DNA of 15,403 nucleotides from assembly GCA_044345075.1 (NCBI GenBank), contig JBIJBU010000034.1, positions 1-15,403 of the forward strand, written 5' to 3'. The number at the start of each line of letters is the position of its first letter. The stretch's first letter is position 1. The notes under the pieces are model-generated. The model made no database searches and was not told the DNA's origin. It was given only the letters and a program-made list of their open reading frames with translations. Position numbers and translations under genes: made by a program. Positions 1 through 8,505 of the stretch are shown here, piece after piece. This DNA is from CAIKZY01 sp044345075. Its GTDB lineage: Bacteria; Actinomycetota; Actinomycetes; S36-B12.

Positions 1-549
1 ACTGAGCGGCTCGACGGCGTCACTCAGTTCAAGACGATGCTTGCGGTCAATGGCGCACCGGTGAAGCCGATCTACGATTCAGAGGTCAATTACGGTCTCG
101 CCGGTCTCGGCCAGAACCACATTGATGTTGACCCGCAGACATCGGGTGCGTTCATCTCGCGCACCTTCATCGACTCAGTGCGCTACGGCATCGACTACGT
201 GTTCTGGTTCCTGTGGACTCCGGCGTACTACAACAAGCTGGGCGTGCAGCTGAACCCCTCGACCGGTGTCGAGAACAAGGCTTGGGCGGTCACCTACGAC
301 TGGCTGGTCGGCTCACGGATGCAGCGATGCAGCGATGCCAGCCCGGCTTCGGACACCTCGATCATCGTGACCGAGTGCCAGGTCACCAAGGGCGATGGGA
401 AATTAATGACCCTGGCGTGGACAAATGGCAAGACTGCGGTGATCGATACCACTGGGCTGGGCACGGTCGTTCAGGATCTCACCGGAGCCGAGGTATCAAT
501 CGTGAACAACTCAGTCACGGTCGGACCGAAGCCCATCGCTATTCGCTAG
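1..549 (+). CDS. Partial glycosidase-like protein (TIM-barrel plus beta-sandwich C-terminus), 3' end
   Basis: The open frame enters from the left edge with no start in the window and ends at TAG 547-549; 182 codons are visible. The visible part resembles the end of a retaining (beta/alpha)8-barrel glycosidase. A strand-like IYDSEVNYG could carry the catalytic Glu nucleophile. An aromatic-rich stretch (YVFWFLWTPAYYN) and a WLVGSRM helix would close the barrel. The last 70 or so residues look like the small beta-sandwich common after such barrels, with the closing pattern VTVGPKPIAIR. Two cysteines flank the junction (RCSD and TECQ) and could form a disulfide in a secreted protein, but the N-terminus is outside the window. 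It meets the DUF885 gene tail to tail with one base between the stops. The glycosidase assignment rests on pattern only, and the substrate is unknown. Confidence 0.6.
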   Translation, partial: TERLDGVTQFKTMLAVNGAPVKPIYDSEVNYGLAGLGQNHIDVDPQTSGAFISRTFIDSVRYGIDYVFWFLWTPAYYNKLGVQLNPSTGVENKAWAVTYDWLVGSRMQRCSDASPASDTSIIVTECQVTKGDGKLMTLAWTNGKTAVIDTTGLGTVVQDLTGAEVSIVNNSVTVGPKPIAIR

Positions 550-550
550 C

Positions 551-2191
551 TCAGATGCCCAGCAGGGTGCGCAGGTGCCTCGGTGCCGGCGACCCTTGGC
601 TGAGCATGAGGTCATGCACCTGGCGGTCGTTCCAGTCGGCGTGCAGTACGCGAAGGTCGTTGGAGATCTCAGTGACGGCCTTGTATCCGACGAAGTAGGT
701 CGGCAGCTGGCCTGAGGTAAGCAAGGCACGGCGCCACTTGCCGACTGCCTCGCCTTCTTCCTGGAAGCCGCGATCGCGCATGAGCGCCAGACCTTCATCT
801 TCGGTCATGTCGCCGGCATGCACGCCAACATCGAGGATCGCGTTGATGGTCATGCGCAACTGCATCTTGAGCTGCTGCAGCCTGATCGCGAGAGCGGAAC
901 GCGGATCATCGGTGGGCGTGTAGCCGCGATTGATCATCAGCTGCTCGGCGTAGACCGCCCAGCCCTCGACAAACACTCCGCTCATGCCGAACTCGCGCAC
1001 GGGCGAGGCGGCCTTGAGGGCACGCGCGTGCGCGAGCTGCAGCACGTGGCCGGGGAAGGCCTCGTGGATGGTGAGGTCGTGCAACTGCACGCCGTTGTAC
1101 TCGCGGTAGAAGGAATCGACTCGCTCCGGTGACCAATCAGCAGGAGTTGGTGAGACTGCGACGAAAGTGGGAACGGGCGCGGTCTCGAGCGGACCTGGCG
1201 CATCGCAGTACGCCACAGCGACACCGCGGTGAATCTCGGGCATCTCGATGACGCGTACGTCGATCTCGGGAACCCAGACGAGGTCATGGGCAATCGTGAA
1301 GTCACGCGATCGGGCATTGGCTGCTTCGACGAGGGCCAGCACGGTGTCATTGGTGACCGGGAAGTCATTCGCGACCTGCGCGAGCGCTCTCTCGACGACA
1401 TCCCTGCCGCTCTCGCCGAGATACTCGCAGGCCACATCGCGAATTTGCTCGCTCACAAGTTCGAGATTGGCGTGCGCATCCTCCAGCAGCGAACCAGGCG
1501 TCGTGCCGTCATCAAGACGGTGCCAGAGAACTGCCGAGTAGAGCCGCTCCCCCAGCCGCGGATCCTTGCGCGAGACAGGCAGCTGCTCGCCCAGCCATGT
1601 GGTGAAGTCATCAATTGCCGCCATCGCTGTTGTGGCTCGCGCATTGCTCATGCCGTGTTCTGCAAGCAGCGGTGCTAGTTGACCTTCGATCAACGCCCGA
1701 GCACCCGCGAACTGCGCGAGGGCTGTCTCGACATGAATGGCCGGCATCTCCTGCAAGGTCTCGCGCGCATCGGTCAGGAAGCGAGGGATCTCGCTCAGGC
1801 GTCCGACGGCACTTTCCAGACGATCAGTCAACGGCGCGAAGTCACGCGAGAGAAGTAGGTGAAGTGCAGTGCCCGGATTCCAGGCCATGGGATTCCAGGT
1901 CTGCTCGCGCAACTCAGTATCGTCGAAGGCGGCCTTGGTCAGCGCGCTGCGCAAGATCTCCAGGTCGACGAAATCGGCAAGATCGAGCTCGACATCATCG
2001 ACCGCATCAAGCGCAGTGAGGTGATCATCGATTCGCCTCGCACGAGCACTGACGGCATTGTCGGTGAGATCCGGCAGCTCACTGTCGTGCGCGTGATCAC
2101 CCAGCCACGTGGCAGCTACCGGATCCGCAGCGAGCAGATCGGCAAGCACTGCATCAGCAATCGCGTGGAACTCCTGCGTCGGCTGGTTCAT
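551..2191 (-). CDS. DUF885 family protein (putative zinc metallopeptidase-like)
   Basis: A 546-residue protein, about the usual length for the DUF885 family. The family signature is clear: HEAFPGH at about residues 376-382, followed by EGWAVYAEQ at about 409-417. The two His residues and the downstream Glu fit a metal-binding site like that of zinc peptidases. No signal peptide or membrane segment is visible, so it is probably cytoplasmic. The start ATG overlaps the mazG stop by 4 bp (ATGA), and a GAGGG ribosome-binding site lies within the end of mazG, so the two are probably translationally coupled. It is the last gene of the minus-strand cluster, and its stop lies one base from the stop of the convergent glycosidase-like gene. 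Family membership is secure. The substrate and even peptidase activity are not established for most members. Confidence 0.9.
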   Translation of the reverse strand: MNQPTQEFHAIADAVLADLLAADPVAATWLGDHAHDSELPDLTDNAVSARARRIDDHLTALDAVDDVELDLADFVDLEILRSALTKAAFDDTELREQTWNPMAWNPGTALHLLLSRDFAPLTDRLESAVGRLSEIPRFLTDARETLQEMPAIHVETALAQFAGARALIEGQLAPLLAEHGMSNARATTAMAAIDDFTTWLGEQLPVSRKDPRLGERLYSAVLWHRLDDGTTPGSLLEDAHANLELVSEQIRDVACEYLGESGRDVVERALAQVANDFPVTNDTVLALVEAANARSRDFTIAHDLVWVPEIDVRVIEMPEIHRGVAVAYCDAPGPLETAPVPTFVAVSPTPADWSPERVDSFYREYNGVQLHDLTIHEAFPGHVLQLAHARALKAASPVREFGMSGVFVEGWAVYAEQLMINRGYTPTDDPRSALAIRLQQLKMQLRMTINAILDVGVHAGDMTEDEGLALMRDRGFQEEGEAVGKWRRALLTSGQLPTYFVGYKAVTEISNDLRVLHADWNDRQVHDLMLSQGSPAPRHLRTLLGI

Positions 2192-2898
2192 CCGAGACCC
2201 TCAGCCGCGCGAATTTCGGCGATCCGTCGACGCGTGGCATCGCGGAGCGCTCCTTCGGCATCCCAGCCGCACTCGCGAGCCTCCGACACGATCGCGAGCA
2301 GCAGATCACCGAGTTGCTCGGCAGACTCGACGCCCTCAAGGGCATTCGTGGCACGGTCAATCTCCGTGAGGTCGGATGCGGGCGTCTGAAGACGTGTGCT
2401 GCGACTGAGCACCTTCGATGCCCGCAGCAGTGCGGGGAGGTTCGCAGGGATGCCATCTGTAACCGACTCGCGACCTTTCTCCTTGGTCTTGAGCGCATGC
2501 CAGTCGGCTTCGACCTGTTCGACGCTCTTTCCCTGGTTGAGGTCATCCGTGCTCTTGTCGAACACATGCGGATGTCGAGAGATCAGCTTGCGGGTGATGC
2601 CGTCAGCGACGTCATCGATATTCCAGGAATCCTCGGCATCGTCCTGCGCGATACGCGCATGGAAGACGACCTGCAGGAGCAGATCACCGAGTTCTTCGCG
2701 CATGCCTGCGCGATCGCCCGCCTCGATGGCCTCGACGCTCTCGTAGGACTCTTCAATCAGGTACTCAACAAGTGACTCATGCGTCTGGCGCGCATCCCAC
2801 GGGCAGCCGCCCGGTGAGCGAAGGGTGTCCATCACCGCGACGAGATCGAGTAGTCGCGCCCCCGTCACGTTTTCCGGTGATGTGCCTTCACTCGGCAT
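2188..2898 (-). CDS. mazG: Nucleoside triphosphate pyrophosphohydrolase MazG
   Basis: A 236-residue MazG-type all-alpha NTP pyrophosphohydrolase, which hydrolyses (d)NTPs, including aberrant ones, to NMP and PPi in the cytoplasm. Signature elements are CPWD at residues 32-35, the metal-binding acidic helices EESYE (49-53) and EELGD (68-72), FHA after them, and RHPHVF at 108-113. The N-terminal catalytic MazG domain is complete. The second half (about 130-236) corresponds to a shortened second MazG-like repeat, with EQLGDLLL echoing the first. The start ATG lies 2 bp after the stop of the SurA-like gene with no good ribosome-binding site of its own, so coupling is likely. The stop overlaps the start of the DUF885 gene. 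mazG near mfd is a common actinobacterial arrangement. Confidence 0.95.
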   Translation of the reverse strand: MPSEGTSPENVTGARLLDLVAVMDTLRSPGGCPWDARQTHESLVEYLIEESYESVEAIEAGDRAGMREELGDLLLQVVFHARIAQDDAEDSWNIDDVADGITRKLISRHPHVFDKSTDDLNQGKSVEQVEADWHALKTKEKGRESVTDGIPANLPALLRASKVLSRSTRLQTPASDLTEIDRATNALEGVESAEQLGDLLLAIVSEARECGWDAEGALRDATRRRIAEIRAAEGLG

Positions 2899-2900
2899 GA

Positions 2901-3512
2901 CTAGTCAGCCGGCGGGATCGAGAGATCGCTGGGCGGTGCGCCGAGCTGGATGGAATCCGGGTTCCAGCTGCCGTAACGCGGATTCACGGTGACACCGAGC
3001 TCATTCGCCGTGGTGACGAGTGCCTGCTGGAAGATCGCCTGCTGCTCCTCGGCCGATGCGCCAGGCGCCAAGATCTCCTGGATCTTCGGGGTCAGCACAT
3101 TGGCGCGCAGGAAGGCCGGGACTTGGTCCGGCGCGATGCCGGCTTGCGCAGCGCTGGCCTCGACGTCCTTCTCGGTGGCGCCGCCTTGAAGCAGGCTCAG
3201 CCCAGCGGCATCGATCTCGCCCTGGCTTGCCGTGGCACCCACGGCGGCCGCCAGACCGTCGAGTAGATCCAAGAAGATGAGCAGGTTGAGTGAGTTCGAG
3301 GTCACCTGCTCCTCGATGGCGTTCGGCGACTTGCCCGTGGCCACGAGCACACCCTGAGTCCAGTCGGTGAGCTGCGCTTCGCTGATGGTCTCAGAGCCCA
3401 CCGTGGCGGCAGTGCCGGCATTGGTCGAGCCACAACCGCTCACGAGGAGGCTGGAGGCAGCCAGGCTCGAGACAAGCAGGGCTGCGGATACTGCACGGGT
3501 GCGACGCTTCAC
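2901..3512 (-). CDS. SurA N-terminal-domain-like lipoprotein
   Basis: A 203-residue predicted lipoprotein starting at GTG 3512. It has a basic N-terminus (MKRRTR), a hydrophobic core and a lipobox LLVSGC with the lipidated Cys at 27. It would therefore be exported and anchored to the outer face of the cytoplasmic membrane. The mature part is helical and resembles the SurA/PrsA N-terminal chaperone domain: a short VGSETISEAQL opening, a long helix, and the closing NPRYGSWNPDS pattern typical of actinobacterial proteins encoded beside mfd. No parvulin peptidyl-prolyl isomerase domain is present, so catalytic isomerase activity is not expected. The start overlaps the mfd stop (GTGA), and GGAGAAGAAG lies just upstream as ribosome-binding site. 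A folding-helper role is inferred from family likeness only. Confidence 0.85.
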   Translation of the reverse strand: MKRRTRAVSAALLVSSLAASSLLVSGCGSTNAGTAATVGSETISEAQLTDWTQGVLVATGKSPNAIEEQVTSNSLNLLIFLDLLDGLAAAVGATASQGEIDAAGLSLLQGGATEKDVEASAAQAGIAPDQVPAFLRANVLTPKIQEILAPGASAEEQQAIFQQALVTTANELGVTVNPRYGSWNPDSIQLGAPPSDLSIPPAD

Positions 3513-6500
3513 GACTTCTTCTCCGATTCAGGTGCGGGGGTCTTGGACGGCCAGAGCGCCGAGATGAGTTCGGTGGCCCAGTCGAGCAATTCCGTGCCGC
3601 TGACCGGAGCACCGCCCATGAGGGCCGTGACCGGACGCGGCACGATGATGGTACGAGTTGCAGGCTTGACCTGAGTGCGCGGGTATAGGCGAGTCAGACG
3701 CATCTGGCCGGATTCCGGAAGTTCCACCGGGGAGAAGCGCACTCCCTGCCCTTGCACCAATACCTCGGTCAGCCCGACTGAGCGCGCGAGCACCCTGAAC
3801 CTCGCTACGGCCAAGAGCGCCTCGACCGGGGCGGGCAGTGAGCCGTAGCGGTCGGTGAGCTCGGCGGCTACCTCGTCCACCTGCTCGTCGGTGTGGGCAT
3901 CTGCCAGGCGCTTGTAGGCCTCCAGTCGCAGGCGCTCATGCGGCACGTAGTCGTGCGGGATGTGCGCATCGATTGGCAACTCGACCTTGATCTCGGGCAG
4001 AACGACCTCGGTGTCGCCCTTGTGCTCGGCCAGAGCCTCACCGACGAGACGCACATAGAGATCGAAGCCGACGTCGGCGATGTGGCCGCTCTGCTCCCCA
4101 CCGAGCAGATTGCCCGCGCCGCGGATCTCGAGATCTTTCATCGCGATGCGCATGCCCGAACCGAGATCGGTGTGCTGGGCAATCGTGGCGAGGCGCTCAT
4201 GAGCGGTCTCAGTAAGCGGCTTCTCCGGCGAGTACAGGAAGTACGCGTAGGCACGTTCACGACCTCGTCCGACGCGACCGCGTAACTGATGGAGCTGCGA
4301 GAGGCCAAAGTTATCGGCGCGGTCGACGATCAGGGTGTTCGCATTCGCGATGTCGATACCCGACTCCACGATCGTGGTGCAGACGAGTACGTCAATTTTC
4401 TTATCCCAAAAATCGACGATGACCTGCTCGAGCTGATGCTCCCCCATTTGTCCGTGCGCCACGGCAATCCGCGCCTCGGGCACGAGATCGCGCAACCGCG
4501 AGGCCACGCGATCGATTGACTCGACGCGGTTATGCACGAAGAACACCTGACCATCGCGCATGAGCTCGCGGCGCATCGCCGCCGAGATCTGCTTGTCGTC
4601 GTACGGACCGACGAAAGTGAGCACCGGGTGACGCTCCTCGGGCGGTGTCTGGATCACTGACATCTCACGAATTCCCGTGACGGCCATCTCGAGAGTTCGC
4701 GGGATCGGTGTTGCCGACATTGCGAGTACATCGACATTCGTGCGCAGTGCCTTCAGGTACTCCTTGTGCTCGACACCGAAGCGCTGCTCCTCGTCGAGGA
4801 CCACGAGGCCCAGATCCTTGAAGCGCACATCAGGGGTGAGTAGGCGATGAGTGCCGATGACCACATCGACCGAGCCGTCAGTGACTCCGGCCAGAACCTC
4901 CTTGGCCTCCTTATCAGTGCTGAACCGCGAGAGCGCGGCAACCTTGACGGGGAAGGCGCTGTAACGATCAGCGAAAGTCGAGAAGTGCTGCTGCACGAGC
5001 AAGGTCGTGGGCACGAGTACCGCAACCTGCTTGCCGTCTTGCACGGCCTTGAATGCTGCACGCACGGCGATCTCGGTCTTTCCGTATCCCACATCGCCAC
5101 AGATGAGCCGATCCATGGGAGCGGTGCGCTCCATATCGGCCTTCACTTCATCGATACAGGCCAACTGATCCGGAGTCTCGACATAGGCGAAGGCATCTTC
5201 CAGTTCGTGCTGCCACGGGGTATCGGCTGCGAAGGCATGACCCTTGGCTGCCTGGCGCGCGGCATACAGGCGAATGAGCTCGCCGGCAATCTGCTTGACC
5301 GCCTTGCGAGCACGGCCCTTGGCCTTTTGCCAATCAGCGCCGCCGAGACGATGCACGGTGGGAGCCTCGCCGCCGACGTACTTCGTGACGAGATCGAGCT
5401 GATCGGTCGGAACATAGAGTCGATCGGCCGGCTGGCCGCGCTTGCTCGAGGCGTACTCGAGTACGAGGTATTCACGAGTCGCGTCTCCGACAGTGCGCTG
5501 CACCATCTCGATGTACTTGCCGACACCGTGCTGCTCGTGCACCACGAAGTCACCAGCCTTCAGCGACAGTGGATCGATCGTGCGCCGGCGACGCGAGGGC
5601 ATGCGGCGCATGTCACGGGTCGCAGAGCGCTGCCCGGACACATCGCTCTCGGTGATCAGCACAAGCCCGGGGAAGATAAAGCCAGCGTCGAGCCGACCGG
5701 TGGTGATGTGCACGACGCCGGGCTGCGCATCAATGAGGTCATCCACCAGTCGCGCCGCAACGTCTTCACCGGCAAGCGTCTCGGCAATGCGCTCGGCCGA
5801 GCCATGACCCTGTGTCACGAAACTGACCACGCGGCCCTCGGCGAGCCATCGACGCAGATCGGTGACGATTGCGGTGTAGTCGCCCTTGTAGCCATTGCAC
5901 TCACTCGCGTCGACGGTGATGCGCAACTCGGTGTCCTGCGCCAACTCGTCATCACTGGGCAGGGCGCTGAGATCCCACCAGCGCATCGAGCGCTGGATTG
6001 CTGCGATCTGCAGGTCGTCGATCGACAGGTAATTGAGGCCTGCGAGATCGATCGGGGTGTCATTGCCTGCTGCGGCGTTGTGCCAGGAGGCTGCGAGGAA
6101 CTCCTCTGCCGTGCGCACGAGATCGTGGCCGCGAGCATCGATGCGCTCCGGCTGCATTGACACGACCTGTGTACCTGGAGCAAGCAGCTGAATCAGTGAG
6201 GTCATGCCGTCAGCGAGCACGGGAGACAAGGACTCCATGCCTTCAACCGTGATGCCATTCGCCAACTTGTCGCACATCTCGGTGAGCTGCGGGATGGACG
6301 AAAGCTGAGCGGCTCGTGCGCGCACTTGGTCAGTGAGCAGTAGCTCGCGAACGGCCGGCGCCCAGAGCCCTTCGTCGACATTCTCGAGCGAACGTTGATC
6401 CGCGACGGCGAAGCTGCGGATCTCTTCGACGTTGTCGCCCCAGAACTCGATACGTAGCGGATGCTCGTTTGTCGGCGGGAACACATCGAGGATGCCACCG

Positions 6501-7042
6501 CGAGCGGCTACCTGTCCGCGTCGCTCGACGAGATCGACACGCTCGTAGCCCAGACCCACCAGTCGCTCGACGATCTCCATTGGATCGCCCTGATCATCAA
6601 CTCGCAGGCGCACGGGCTCCGCATCACCGATGCCGATGATGATCGGCTGAGCGACTGCGCGGATAGAGGCGACGATGACATCGATCGGCCCGATCAGCGG
6701 ATCAGTGGCGTCGGGGTGAGCAAGACGGCGCAGCACCGCAACTCGTCGTCCCACGGTGTCGAGCGACGGCGACAGCCGCTCATGGGGCAGCGTCTCCCAC
6801 GACGGGAACACCTCGACGTGCGCATCGACGATTAGCTCGCGTAACTGAGCGGCAACATCCTCAGCCTCGCGACCGGTCGGGGTGACGATGAGCACGGGTG
6901 CACCTCGACCGCTGATCATCGCCGCCACGGCAGGCTGAACGGGAACAGCGGCGGTCACATGAACAGGAGAGCTGCCCGCAGGCATCTCGGTGACCGCGGC
7001 AAGCTCACCGCGCAGTGACTTCAGGAGACCGGCAAGACTCAC
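3509..7042 (-). CDS. mfd: Transcription-repair coupling factor Mfd
   Basis: A 1177-residue protein, full length for Mfd. This DNA translocase pushes or dislodges stalled RNA polymerase and recruits UvrA to transcribed-strand lesions. Domains in order are the UvrB-homology region (about 30-350, with FPSWETLPHERLSP and RGGILDVFPP), the CarD-like RNA polymerase-interacting domain (about 490-560, LKAGDFVVHEQHGVGKY), and the superfamily 2 motor with Walker A GDVGYGKT at 649-656, DEEQ at 750-753 and SATPIPRT at 776-783. The second RecA lobe ends in QLRGRVGRGRERAYAYFLY, and the TRCF C-terminal domain follows. The start GTG overlaps the cysQ stop by 4 bp with only a weak GAGG upstream, so it is probably coupled to cysQ. 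All key motor residues are intact. Confidence 0.98.
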   Translation of the reverse strand: MSLAGLLKSLRGELAAVTEMPAGSSPVHVTAAVPVQPAVAAMISGRGAPVLIVTPTGREAEDVAAQLRELIVDAHVEVFPSWETLPHERLSPSLDTVGRRVAVLRRLAHPDATDPLIGPIDVIVASIRAVAQPIIIGIGDAEPVRLRVDDQGDPMEIVERLVGLGYERVDLVERRGQVAARGGILDVFPPTNEHPLRIEFWGDNVEEIRSFAVADQRSLENVDEGLWAPAVRELLLTDQVRARAAQLSSIPQLTEMCDKLANGITVEGMESLSPVLADGMTSLIQLLAPGTQVVSMQPERIDARGHDLVRTAEEFLAASWHNAAAGNDTPIDLAGLNYLSIDDLQIAAIQRSMRWWDLSALPSDDELAQDTELRITVDASECNGYKGDYTAIVTDLRRWLAEGRVVSFVTQGHGSAERIAETLAGEDVAARLVDDLIDAQPGVVHITTGRLDAGFIFPGLVLITESDVSGQRSATRDMRRMPSRRRRTIDPLSLKAGDFVVHEQHGVGKYIEMVQRTVGDATREYLVLEYASSKRGQPADRLYVPTDQLDLVTKYVGGEAPTVHRLGGADWQKAKGRARKAVKQIAGELIRLYAARQAAKGHAFAADTPWQHELEDAFAYVETPDQLACIDEVKADMERTAPMDRLICGDVGYGKTEIAVRAAFKAVQDGKQVAVLVPTTLLVQQHFSTFADRYSAFPVKVAALSRFSTDKEAKEVLAGVTDGSVDVVIGTHRLLTPDVRFKDLGLVVLDEEQRFGVEHKEYLKALRTNVDVLAMSATPIPRTLEMAVTGIREMSVIQTPPEERHPVLTFVGPYDDKQISAAMRRELMRDGQVFFVHNRVESIDRVASRLRDLVPEARIAVAHGQMGEHQLEQVIVDFWDKKIDVLVCTTIVESGIDIANANTLIVDRADNFGLSQLHQLRGRVGRGRERAYAYFLYSPEKPLTETAHERLATIAQHTDLGSGMRIAMKDLEIRGAGNLLGGEQSGHIADVGFDLYVRLVGEALAEHKGDTEVVLPEIKVELPIDAHIPHDYVPHERLRLEAYKRLADAHTDEQVDEVAAELTDRYGSLPAPVEALLAVARFRVLARSVGLTEVLVQGQGVRFSPVELPESGQMRLTRLYPRTQVKPATRTIIVPRPVTALMGGAPVSGTELLDWATELISALWPSKTPAPESEKKS

Positions 7043-7863
7043 AAGCCAGCAGCCTCGCGAAGTGCTGCACGGAGGTAATCGACGAGTGCGGGGTGCGCGA
7101 CGGTCAGGTCGGTCACATACGGCGGCATGTGATTGAAGGTGACCTCACTGCCATCGACATGCGACGGAACCAGGCCGTAGTGCTGCGCCACTCCATACGG
7201 CGCTGCGACATCCCACTCGTAGAAACCGGTGTCGTGCACATAGGCCTCCGCTCGGCCGCACAGAATCTCGTTGACCTTCGCGCCCACGGAGCCGACATCC
7301 ATGATCTCGACGCCATGGGAATTGATGCCCGCATCAGCAAGCAGGCGAGCGAGGATCTCGACGGTGGCGGCCAGAGTTGCCGGCGGGCGGCTACGCGAGG
7401 CGACAATGCGAATCGCGCGGTCGGTCGGAAGGGCTGCGGGGGCAGCGCCTTGATCGGACATCGTGCGAGTGAGTTGCTGGGCCGGAAGATCGACAGTGCA
7501 GGCGGAGAGCCGCTTCTCGGATGCGTGCCATAGAGCGATGTGCACAGCGAAGTCAGCGCGACCCTGGCCGTACTCATAAGTGCCATCGAGCGGATCCACG
7601 ATCCAGACACGCTCATGTGCAAGGCGCAGTTCGTTGTCCTTCTCCTCCTCGCTCAGGAGCCCGTCGTCAGGACGCGCTTCGCGCAGTGCGGCGACAATGA
7701 ACTCATTCGCGGCGGCGTCACCGGCCTTGCGCAGTTCATTCGCGCGATCCTTGTCACCTGGATCGATGGCCCCGAAAGAGTCACGCAGCTCGAGCAGAAG
7801 TTGCCCGGCTTGCTGCGCAACCATTGACGAGAGCTGGGCATCACTGATCTGGAGATCTGTCAT
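7039..7863 (-). CDS. cysQ: Inositol monophosphatase-family phosphatase, CysQ type (3'(2'),5'-bisphosphate nucleotidase)
   Basis: A 274-residue member of the Mg2+-dependent, Li+-sensitive phosphatase superfamily. The metal-binding motifs are complete: LSEEEKD at about 70-76, WIVDPLDGTYEYG at 87-99 and YEWDVAAP at 215-222. The actinobacterial CysQ enzymes it resembles dephosphorylate PAP/PAPS and can also act on inositol-1-phosphate or fructose bisphosphate, so the substrate is not fixed by sequence. It would recycle the by-product of sulfate assimilation and of 4'-phosphopantetheine transfer. The ATG has AAGGA six bases upstream, inside the end of pth, whose stop is 2 bp away. The stop overlaps the mfd start. 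Its place between pth and mfd is not where I would expect it in the mycobacterial order. Confidence 0.85.
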   Translation of the reverse strand: MTDLQISDAQLSSMVAQQAGQLLLELRDSFGAIDPGDKDRANELRKAGDAAANEFIVAALREARPDDGLLSEEEKDNELRLAHERVWIVDPLDGTYEYGQGRADFAVHIALWHASEKRLSACTVDLPAQQLTRTMSDQGAAPAALPTDRAIRIVASRSRPPATLAATVEILARLLADAGINSHGVEIMDVGSVGAKVNEILCGRAEAYVHDTGFYEWDVAAPYGVAQHYGLVPSHVDGSEVTFNHMPPYVTDLTVAHPALVDYLRAALREAAGL

Positions 7864-7865
7864 CG

Positions 7866-8465
7866 CTATTCCTTTGCGGGGCCGGTATTGAAAGTGCTCT
7901 GGGTGCGCTCGAGACCATTGGTGATCAGCGAACAGGTGGCGTCAACAGCGCGCTCGATGAGCTCGGGGAGCTCAGCTCGTTCAGTGCTGGCGAAGGGCTT
8001 CAACACGAAGTCGGCAGGATCCTGGCGGCCCGGCGGGCGCCCGATCCCAATGCGCACGCGGTAGAAATCACCGGTGCCCAGGGCCTTGCGCATGCTCTTG
8101 AGCCCGTTGTGACCGTTATCGCCACCGCCAAGCTTCACGCGCAGTGCTGCGAAGGGAATATCGAGTTCATCGTGAATCGCGATGAGTCGTTCGACCGGAA
8201 TGTCGTAGAACTGCAACAGCGCCTTGATCGGACCGCCTGACTCGTTCATGTACGACAGGGGTTCGACCAGGATGATCGGCGTCTGACTGCCTGGCATCCC
8301 GAGCTTGCCTTCGAGCACCATCGCATTGGCGCGCTTGTGGCGCGAGAGCTTTCCGCCGGCCATCGCCGCGATGCGATCAACCGCCATGTACCCGACGTTG
8401 TGTCGGGTAGCCGAATAGTCAGGACCGGGGTTCCCGAGCCCGGCTATAAGCCACGCATCACTCAT
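7866..8465 (-). CDS. pth: Peptidyl-tRNA hydrolase
   Basis: A 199-residue protein, normal for Pth. It cleaves the ester bond of peptidyl-tRNAs released by stalled ribosomes and so recycles tRNA. The catalytic and binding residues of the E. coli enzyme are all recognisable with a steady offset: N12 in GLGNPG, the catalytic H22 in RHNVGY, N74 in SYMNESGGP, D99 in IHDELDIP and N120 in GGGDNGHNGLKS. The C-terminal lid helix is present. The gene lies 40 bp downstream of rplY, and the rplY-pth pairing is conserved in many bacteria. A weak GGGA-type ribosome-binding site precedes the ATG. It leads the tightly spaced series into cysQ and mfd. Confidence 0.97.
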   Translation of the reverse strand: MSDAWLIAGLGNPGPDYSATRHNVGYMAVDRIAAMAGGKLSRHKRANAMVLEGKLGMPGSQTPIILVEPLSYMNESGGPIKALLQFYDIPVERLIAIHDELDIPFAALRVKLGGGDNGHNGLKSMRKALGTGDFYRVRIGIGRPPGRQDPADFVLKPFASTERAELPELIERAVDATCSLITNGLERTQSTFNTGPAKE

Positions 8466-8505
8466 GGGAATCCCGGTCCTGACTAGTCGTGCAATAAGGC
8501 CTTAG
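8466..8505 (-). other. Short rplY-pth spacer
   Basis: These 40 bases contain neither a convincing terminator hairpin nor a promoter. An AGGACCGGGA purine stretch just before the pth ATG is the only ribosome-binding candidate. Read-through from rplY into pth is the simplest reading. Confidence 0.4.

Noticed and set aside
319..334. Tandem octamer ATGCAGCG repeated twice in the glycosidase-like gene
   Set aside because: Two copies of 8 bp are easily expected by chance. The downstream reading frame still gives a family-like C-terminus, so there is no sign of a frameshift.
4847..6160. A 437-codon open frame on the plus strand opposite mfd
   Set aside because: It lies wholly antisense to an intact, fully motif-supported mfd. 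Long antisense frames are expected in GC-rich DNA, and it shows no recognisable domain.
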